A stretch of DNA of 11,738 bases, taken from assembly GCA_005881055.1 (NCBI GenBank), contig VBHW01000040.1, forward strand, positions 1,261-12,998, given 5' to 3'. The stretch is from Chloroflexota bacterium (lineage in GTDB: Bacteria > Chloroflexota > Limnocylindria > Limnocylindrales > CSP1-4). The notes beneath the pieces are model-generated. The model was given only the letters and a program-made list of their open reading frames with translations, did no database searches and was not told where the DNA came from. How positions within the stretch are numbered: position 1 is the stretch's first letter; the number at the start of each line of letters is the position of its first letter. A program made the translations under genes and the position numbers. Below, in pieces: positions 7,343-11,738 of the stretch.

Positions 7343-7348
7343 ATTGTA
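7343..7348 (-). promoter_or_regulatory. -10 box of a probable leaderless promoter for the M16 operon
   Basis: TACAAT on the minus strand (five of six bases of TATAAT) ends seven bases before ATG 7335. This is the distance from a -10 box to its transcription start, so the mRNA would begin at or next to the ATG. That agrees with the lack of a convincing ribosome binding site. No good -35 hexamer is visible 17 bases upstream. Confidence 0.55.
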
Positions 7349-7362
7349 CGGTCCGCGGACCG
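7349..7362. promoter_or_regulatory. 14-bp perfect palindrome next to the M16 -10 box
   Basis: CGGTCCGCGGACCG reads the same on both strands and abuts the upstream edge of the TACAAT box, filling most of the -10/-35 spacer. The position is right for an operator of a dimeric regulator. Alternatively, it is a chance GC palindrome. Confidence 0.4.
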
Positions 7363-7580
7363 ATTCGCGGCCCGGCCGCTCCTCGCGCGGCAGGGCCACG
7401 AGGCTCGGGACGAAGCATCCTCTGACGCCCCGGTGGTGCATCGGGTGCATCGTTCTTGTGACTTCGGGTCGGAGCGAGGCGGATGCCGGAGCTCGTCCGG
7501 GTGGGTGCTGCGCGATCGTTGCGCCCGACGCATCAATCTCTCGACGCAACGAACGGGCACATCGCGACGCATCAGGCAGC
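7363..7580. other. Divergent intergenic region between the M16 operon and the ArsR-type gene
   Basis: I see no convincing gene here; the open frames on both strands are Arg/Ser-rich shadows. It holds an inverted pair CGTTGCG (7517-7523) and CGCAACG (7545-7551). It also holds two direct copies of GACGCATCA (7527-7535 and 7566-7574), the second just before the -35 box of the regulator gene. These could be further protein-binding sites. None has a known consensus. Confidence 0.35.
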
Positions 7581-7609
7581 TTGACGACCAATGGACCGCG
7601 AGTTAGATT
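7581..7609 (+). promoter_or_regulatory. Sigma-70 type promoter of the ArsR-type regulator
   Basis: TTGACG (7581-7586, five of six bases of TTGACA) and TAGATT (7604-7609) are separated by 17 bases, the optimal spacing. Transcription would start near 7616. The -10 box lies inside the inverted repeat at 7602-7619, so a protein bound there would block RNA polymerase. Confidence 0.6.
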
Positions 7610-7619
7610 GTCATCTAAC
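7602..7619. promoter_or_regulatory. Operator-like inverted repeat, copy 1
   Basis: GTTAGAT-tgtc-ATCTAAC is a perfect 7-bp inverted repeat with a 4-base centre. It is strikingly AT-rich against its surroundings and covers the -10 box of the regulator's promoter. A near-identical copy lies before the next gene (8806-8823). The arrangement points to a dimeric repressor, most simply the ArsR-type protein encoded directly downstream. Confidence 0.7.
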
Positions 7620-7644
7620 AGACGTTAGGAGATCACCGACAGGC

Positions 7645-8748
7645 ATGGTCCGCACCTCGACACCCAGAGCCAGCCGAGCCCCCAATGTACCTAGGCCCGC
7701 TCCCGTGCTCCGCGACTTCCGCGGCGCGAACGCGAGCTATCGTATCGAATGGGACGTGCGGACCGTCTACGACTTCCTCATCAGCCTCTCGGACGACGCG
7801 GGCTCGACGGAGGACCTGCCGCCCGCCGATCGCCGCTGGCTGACCGACGCGCGGGCATCGCTGCCGGAGGTCGCCCGAACCGATCGAGAGGCCCTCCTCG
7901 GCAGCGAGCTGTGCATCAACATCGCCGAGCTCGCCGTCGACCGGCCCGAGATCGACTCGCCGGCCGCCTTCGTGGCCGCCGTCCGGTCGCTCGATCGCCG
8001 CACGGCGGCCGAGTACCTCGCCGCGGACCTCTTCCGCGAGCCGGGCGGAGCCGCCCTGGCGGAGCGGGCGCTCGCCGGCGACAAGGCAGCAGCCGCCAAG
8101 CTTGTCGAGTCCCTGCCGGAGCACCATCGCGAAGGGCGCGCACTCGTCCTGCGCGACCCGGACCGCACGACGGAGCGTCTCGCGGACCTGCTCGACGCGT
8201 GGCGGACTGCCTTCGCCGAGATCGAGCCGCGCGTCCGGGCGATGATCCAGCGCGACGTGGATGCCCGGAAGCCCGACCTGCGCGGGCTCGCGCCAGGCGA
8301 GATCATCGAGCGGACGACCGGCGGGCTGCGCTTCCTCCCCGAGCCAGGGATCGACCGGGTGATCCTCGCGCCGAGCTACTTCACCCGCCCGTACAACTTC
8401 CTCTTCAGCCGCGACGGCTGGCGGCTCTACGCCTACCCGATCGCCGATACCGCCCTCGACATCCACGATCCGCTCGACCCGCCGCCAGCGATCGTGCGGC
8501 TCCACCGTGCGCTCGGCGACCCGTCGCGGCTGCGCATCCTCCGGCTCCTCGCGGACGGGGATCGCTACCTCACCGAGATCGCCCAGGCGCTGGAGCTCTC
8601 GAAGCCCACCGTCAAGCACCACATGGCGCAACTCCGCGCCGCCGGCCTGGTGACCCTGACCGAAGAGGGCGCCCTCACCTACTACAGCCTCCGCCGCGAG
8701 GGACTCGACTCGGTCGGGGTCGACCTGCGGCGGTTCGTCACCACGTAG
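7645..8748 (+). CDS. Transcriptional regulator with C-terminal ArsR-type winged helix
   Basis: 367 residues from ATG 7645. Residues about 283-365 are an ArsR-type winged helix-turn-helix: VRLHRALGDPSRLRILRLLADGDRYLTEIAQALELSKPTVKHHMAQLRAAGLV, then a wing ending LTYYSLRREGL. This binds DNA as a dimer. The N-terminal 280 residues (ASYRIEWDVRTVYDFLISLS onward) are a mostly helical domain of the type found in long ArsR-like proteins of high-GC bacteria (possibly DUF5937). I see no Cys-based metal site (only one cysteine, in LCINIAEL), so it is unlikely to be a classical metal sensor and its ligand is unknown. AGGAG (7626-7630) is 14 bases from the ATG, longer than usual. The inverted repeat over its own promoter suggests autorepression. 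Confidence 0.85.
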   Translation: MVRTSTPRASRAPNVPRPAPVLRDFRGANASYRIEWDVRTVYDFLISLSDDAGSTEDLPPADRRWLTDARASLPEVARTDREALLGSELCINIAELAVDRPEIDSPAAFVAAVRSLDRRTAAEYLAADLFREPGGAALAERALAGDKAAAAKLVESLPEHHREGRALVLRDPDRTTERLADLLDAWRTAFAEIEPRVRAMIQRDVDARKPDLRGLAPGEIIERTTGGLRFLPEPGIDRVILAPSYFTRPYNFLFSRDGWRLYAYPIADTALDIHDPLDPPPAIVRLHRALGDPSRLRILRLLADGDRYLTEIAQALELSKPTVKHHMAQLRAAGLVTLTEEGALTYYSLRREGLDSVGVDLRRFVTT

Positions 8749-8763
8749 CCGTCGGTCGACGGC
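8748..8763. terminator. Inverted repeat at the regulator's stop codon
   Basis: GCCGTCG (8748-8754), GT, CGACGGC (8757-8763) form a perfect 7-bp inverted repeat that begins in the TAG of the regulator gene. It could fold into a hairpin and end or attenuate transcription before the next promoter. No T-run follows. Confidence 0.4.
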
Positions 8764-8784
8764 AGCCGGCGCAATACGCGCCCG

Positions 8785-8813
8785 TTATCAAAAACCAATC
8801 CGAGTGTTAGATC
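8785..8813 (+). promoter_or_regulatory. Promoter of the 91-residue protein gene
   Basis: TTATCA (8785-8790, four of six of TTGACA), 17 bases, TAGATC (8808-8813). The geometry is identical to that of the regulator's promoter, with the -10 box again inside the GTTAGAT half of an inverted repeat. Confidence 0.5.
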
Positions 8814-8823
8814 GATATGTAAC
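8806..8823. promoter_or_regulatory. Operator-like inverted repeat, copy 2
   Basis: GTTAGAT-cgat-ATGTAAC has the left half identical to the site before the regulator, the same 4-base centre, and one mismatch in the right half. It lies directly before the AGGAG ribosome site of the 91-residue gene and overlaps its -10 box. Two such AT-rich 18-mers in the same promoter position in this GC-rich sequence are unlikely to be chance. Confidence 0.7.
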
Positions 8824-8832
8824 AGGAGAGTG

Positions 8833-9108
8833 ATGAACGTGACTGGAGGACAGCCGCATTACATGGATCGACCCGTCATCGCCCACGGATTCCCGATGAC
8901 CCCCCAGGAGGCGCTCGTCCAGGCACGCCTCGACGACCTCCACGCGCATGTGGACGCCGCCCAGGCGGCGGCCTCCGCACGGATCGGCGCGACCCCCCAC
9001 GGGGAGCCCGTCCGATCGCTCCGCGTGCGGATCGGTCACGGCATCGTCGCGCTCGGTGCGGCGCTCGCCGGCGAAGAGTCCCGGATCCACGACCACCGGC
9101 CCGCCTGA
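8833..9108 (+). CDS. 91-residue protein of unknown function, probable target of the ArsR-type regulator
   Basis: Start ATG 8833, with AGGAG at 8824-8828; GTG 8830 is a poorer alternative. The sequence has no signal peptide or true membrane helix. It reads MTPQEALVQARLDDLHAHVDAAQAAASARIG, a probable amphipathic helix, then PVRSLRVRIGHGIVALGAALAGEESRIHDHRPA, a basic segment leading into a short hydrophobic helix. The RVRxGxxIVALGxxLAGE phrase resembles the C-terminal part of other short uncharacterised proteins that I associate with Chloroflexota, but I cannot name a family. The hydrophobic helix is too short to cross a membrane but could lie on one or mediate self-association. Control by the same operator as the regulator suggests an effector of whatever signal the regulator senses. 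Confidence 0.65.
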   Translation: MNVTGGQPHYMDRPVIAHGFPMTPQEALVQARLDDLHAHVDAAQAAASARIGATPHGEPVRSLRVRIGHGIVALGAALAGEESRIHDHRPA

Positions 9109-9138
9109 GGACGACGAAGGAGGGGCCGAGCACCCGAG

Positions 9139-9171
9139 GAGGGACCCGAGAGGGACCCGAGAGGGACCCGA
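9139..9171. repeat. Three perfect 11-bp tandem repeats between convergent genes
   Basis: The unit GAGGGACCCGA occurs three times without change. Each unit contains GGGACCC, which is palindromic except for its central base, so the repeat looks similar on both strands and neighbouring units can pair as GC hairpins. It lies in the 78-base gap between the 91-residue gene and carB, where transcripts from both sides meet, so a role in termination or mRNA 3'-end folding is possible. Confidence 0.7.
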
Positions 9172-9186
9172 TGCGCGTCGACCCGA

Positions 9187-11738
9187 TCAGGCCGGGACGG
9201 CAGCCTCGAGGGCGCGCCACTCCGCAAGAGAGCGGACGTCGGCGAGCCGGTCGGCGATCGCCGGATCGAGGGCCTCCGCCGCGGCGACGGCGGTCTCGAT
9301 CGCGGTGAGGCAGAGGATCCCCTCGGCGGTCGCCGCGAGCCGGATGTCGGCCGCGTCCCGCACGGCACCCGACTGGGGCGTCGGGGTGTTCACGACGAGC
9401 CCCACCTCGCCTGACGCGATGAGCGCGAAGATCCCCTCCCCCGGCGAGCCCTCGGGGGCTCCGGCCTTGGCGACGAGCCGGCTCGCGAACCCGGCAGCGG
9501 CGAGTGCCTCGGCCGTGCCCGGGGTCGCGGCCAGGCGGTAGCCGGCAGCCAGCAGCGCCCGCGCCAGGCGCGGCAGCTCGGCCTTGTCGCGATCGGCGAT
9601 CGTCAGGAGCGCGAGGCCGCCTTCGATACCCGGCCTCGGCGGCACGAGCGCGGCACCGAGGAGCGCCTTGGCCAGCGCGACGCGCGGATCCTCGTGGATC
9701 CCGATGACCTCGCCCGTGGACTGCATCCCCGGGCCGACCGACGGGTCGACGCCGCGCAGCTTGGCGGTCGAGAACGCCGGCGCCTTCACCGCGACGAGCG
9801 GAGGCGGCGGCAGCAGGCCGCCCGACCAGCCGAGCTCCCGGAGCGTGGCGCCGAGAGCGATCCGCACGGCGAGCTCGACCATCGGCACGCCGGTGACCTT
9901 GCTGAGGAAGGGGACGGTGCGTGACGCGCGCGGATTGACCTCGATGAGATAGACGCCGTCCTCGCGGACGATGAACTGAGCGTTGACGAGCCCCCGCGCC
10001 CCGAGCGCCAGGACGATCCGCTCCATCGTCGCGACGACGAGCTCACGGTCGCCTTCGCTCACCCATTGGGGCGGGAACACGCCGACCGAGTCCCCCGAGT
10101 GGACGCCGGCCCGTTCGACGTGCTCGAGGAGGCCGGGGATGAGCACGTCCACGCCGTCGCTCACCGCGTCGACGTCGACCTCGACGCCCTCGAGGTAGCG
10201 GTCGATGCGCACGGGCCGGTCGGGGTCGACGACCGTCGCCGCGGCCAGCTGGCGGACGAGGTCCGCGGGCGAGTAGCAGAAATCGATCGCGAGGCCGCCG
10301 ATGACGAACGACGGCCGGACGATGACCGGGTAACCGATCCGCTCGGCGAGGGTGAGGGCCTCCTCGACGCTGTGTGCCACGCCCCCCTCCGGCTGGGGGA
10401 TCCCCAGGCGGTCGAGGAGCGCCGCGAAGCGCGTGCGCTCTTCGGCCTGGTCGATCGCCTCGAGGTCGGCGCCGAGGAGCGGCACGCCGGCGGCGGCCAG
10501 CGACGCGGCGAGGTTCAGCGGGGTCTGGCCGCCGAACTGGACCATCGCCGGCAGCGTGCCCTCGCCCGGTGCCGTCTCGGCGTCGAGGACGCTGCGGACG
10601 GACTCCGGGTCGAGCGGCTCGAAGTAGAGCCGGCTCGAGGCGTCGAAGTCGGTCGAGACGGTCTCCGGGTTCGAGTTGATCATGACGGCCTGCCAGCCGG
10701 ATCGGCGGAGGGTGTCGGCAGCCTGGACCGCGCAGTAGTCGAACTCGATGCCCTGCCCGATGCGGACCGGCCCGGAGCCGATGACGAGCGCGGCCGGTCG
10801 GGCGACGGCGGGCGCCTCGGGGGCCGACCCGGCCGCGGCGTACGTCGCGTAGAAATACGGCGTCTCGGCGGCGAACTCGGCCGCGCAGGTGTCGACCATC
10901 GCGTACCCCGGCCGGAGGCCCACGGCCGTGCGGGCATCGCGGACGGCCCCGGGCTCGATCCCCGCCAATCCGGCGAGCTCGCGATCGCCGAAGCCAGCCC
11001 GCTTCGCCGTCGCGAGGAGGGTCATCGCCTCGGCGTCGGCGGCGTCACCGAGGCGGTCCCCGAGGGCGGCGACTCGCGCTTCGAGCGCGACGTTGCGGCC
11101 CATCTCCGCCAGGAACCAGGCGCCGATGCCGGTCGCCTCCCGGATCGTCGCCTCCGGGACCCCCCGGCGGAGCAGTCCGAGGATGCGCCAGAGCCGGCTA
11201 TCCGAAGGCGCGACGAAGGAGCGCAGCACGATCGGCGCGGCCGACCGCTGGGCGTGGCGCGTCGATTCGCAGGCCTCGCCCGTCTCGTCGATCCAGCGGA
11301 TCGGCTCGTCCGCGTCACGGTCGCCGGCGTAGACCGCGGCAAGGTAGTCGAACGCCGGTCGCCAGGTGGGGTCCTCGGCGAGCGGGCCCACGCCGGCCTG
11401 CTCGAGGCCGCGGAGCGCCTTGTTGAGCGCCGAGCCGAACGTCCGGTCGATCGCCATTACCTCGCCCGTCGCCTTCATCTGGCTGCCGAGCGTCCGATCG
11501 GCCGACGGGAACTTGTCGAACGGGAAGCGCGGCAGCTTGACGACGACGTAGTCGAGCGCCGGCTCGAATGCCGCGACAGTGGTCCCGGTCACGACGTTGG
11601 GGATCTCCGCGAGGCGGCGACCGATCGCGATCTGGGCCGCGACGCGGGCGATCGGGTAGCCGGTCGCCTTCGACGCGAGCGCCGAGGATCGACTCACCCG
11701 CGGATTGACCTCGATGACCGCGTACTCGGTCGAGTCGG
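9187..11738 (-). CDS. carB: Carbamoyl-phosphate synthase large subunit, C-terminal part (5' end outside window)
   Basis: About 849 residues are visible and the frame is open to the window edge. About 280-300 N-terminal residues are missing if the length is normal. The visible part opens inside the first ATP-grasp domain (AVIEVNPRVSRSSALASKATGYPIA) and passes through the oligomerisation domain (GFGDRELAGLAG; VDTCAAEFAAETPYFYATY). The second half begins GSGPVRIGQGIEFDYC, NSNPETVSTDFDASSRLYFEPL. Its second ATP-grasp domain has VIVRPSFVIGG, EHVERAGVHSGDS and YLIEVNPRASRTVPFLSK. The methylglyoxal-synthase-like regulatory domain closes the protein (LAATPGTAEALAAAGF, VVNTPT). The enzyme uses glutamine-derived ammonia, bicarbonate and two ATP to make carbamoyl phosphate for pyrimidines and arginine. 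carA is not in view and would lie beyond the right edge if adjacent. Confidence 0.97.
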   Translation of the reverse strand, partial: DSTEYAVIEVNPRVSRSSALASKATGYPIARVAAQIAIGRRLAEIPNVVTGTTVAAFEPALDYVVVKLPRFPFDKFPSADRTLGSQMKATGEVMAIDRTFGSALNKALRGLEQAGVGPLAEDPTWRPAFDYLAAVYAGDRDADEPIRWIDETGEACESTRHAQRSAAPIVLRSFVAPSDSRLWRILGLLRRGVPEATIREATGIGAWFLAEMGRNVALEARVAALGDRLGDAADAEAMTLLATAKRAGFGDRELAGLAGIEPGAVRDARTAVGLRPGYAMVDTCAAEFAAETPYFYATYAAAGSAPEAPAVARPAALVIGSGPVRIGQGIEFDYCAVQAADTLRRSGWQAVMINSNPETVSTDFDASSRLYFEPLDPESVRSVLDAETAPGEGTLPAMVQFGGQTPLNLAASLAAAGVPLLGADLEAIDQAEERTRFAALLDRLGIPQPEGGVAHSVEEALTLAERIGYPVIVRPSFVIGGLAIDFCYSPADLVRQLAAATVVDPDRPVRIDRYLEGVEVDVDAVSDGVDVLIPGLLEHVERAGVHSGDSVGVFPPQWVSEGDRELVVATMERIVLALGARGLVNAQFIVREDGVYLIEVNPRASRTVPFLSKVTGVPMVELAVRIALGATLRELGWSGGLLPPPPLVAVKAPAFSTAKLRGVDPSVGPGMQSTGEVIGIHEDPRVALAKALLGAALVPPRPGIEGGLALLTIADRDKAELPRLARALLAAGYRLAATPGTAEALAAAGFASRLVAKAGAPEGSPGEGIFALIASGEVGLVVNTPTPQSGAVRDAADIRLAATAEGILCLTAIETAVAAAEALDPAIADRLADVRSLAEWRALEAAVPA

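Noticed and set aside
7336..7572. N-terminal extension of the zinc M16 peptidase
   Set aside because: The extra 79 residues are Arg/Ser-rich and unlike the family, and the -10 box and palindrome lie inside them; ATG 7335 gives a normal M16 N-terminus.
7591..7644. Upstream ATG 7591 as the start of the ArsR-type regulator
   Set aside because: It lies within the promoter, upstream of the predicted transcription start near 7616, so it cannot be translated from that promoter.
1..11738. tRNA, rRNA, insertion sequence or prophage genes
   Set aside because: I saw no tRNA-like cloverleaf, rRNA segment, transposase, integrase or phage structural gene on either strand.

Overview
The window is GC-rich throughout, its genes are tightly packed, and many start on GTG or overlap their neighbours by four bases. 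The gene mix is Tad-pilus pseudopilins, an ECF sigma/anti-sigma pair with Thr/Pro-rich tails, a bacterial M16 peptidase pair, a long ArsR-type regulator and carB. Together with one clearly leaderless promoter, this suggests a free-living Chloroflexota of the Limnocylindria/Ellin6529 kind, or a similar high-GC lineage. That placement is inference from gene style, not from a marker gene.

Region 1 (1-2535, + strand) is the end of a Tad/Flp pilus cluster. It holds the tail of a probable TadE-like protein, a full TadE-like pseudopilin and a TadG-like protein whose reading frame is broken by one missing base near 1661-1682. A small two-helix membrane protein follows. A perfect 7-bp hairpin (2544-2561) separates this block from the convergent genes to its right.

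Region 2 (4458 down to 2561, - strand) is a three-gene signalling module. A secreted or anchored protein built on eight ATETPE hexapeptides comes first, then an ECF sigma factor, then a membrane anti-sigma factor whose extracytoplasmic tail is rich in the same residues. Sigma and anti-sigma overlap by four bases. The sigma gene has no ATG, GTG or TTG start ahead of its region 2. A good start with a ribosome site lies in another frame, which suggests a base missing in a C-run. A foldable leader precedes the first gene.

Region 3 (7335 down to 4583, - strand) is a two-gene M16 operon. The first subunit carries the zinc motif HxxEH. The second, overlapping by four bases, lacks all three of those residues but has the substrate-side R/Y motif. 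The first gene has a TACAAT box seven bases from its ATG, with a perfect 14-bp palindrome directly upstream, so it is probably leaderless and possibly repressed there.

Region 4 (7581-9108, + strand) holds a regulator with a C-terminal ArsR-type winged helix and a 91-residue protein of unknown function. Each has its own promoter, and the same 18-bp inverted repeat (GTTAGAT-N4-ATCTAAC, one mismatch in the second copy) lies over each -10 box. The simplest reading is a small autoregulated circuit in which the regulator controls itself and the 91-residue protein.

Region 5 (11738 down to 9187, - strand) is the C-terminal four-fifths of carbamoyl-phosphate synthase large subunit. It has an unusual Arg-to-Leu change in its second ATP-grasp domain and a longer than usual oligomerisation segment. 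Its 3' end faces the 91-residue gene across three 11-bp tandem repeats.
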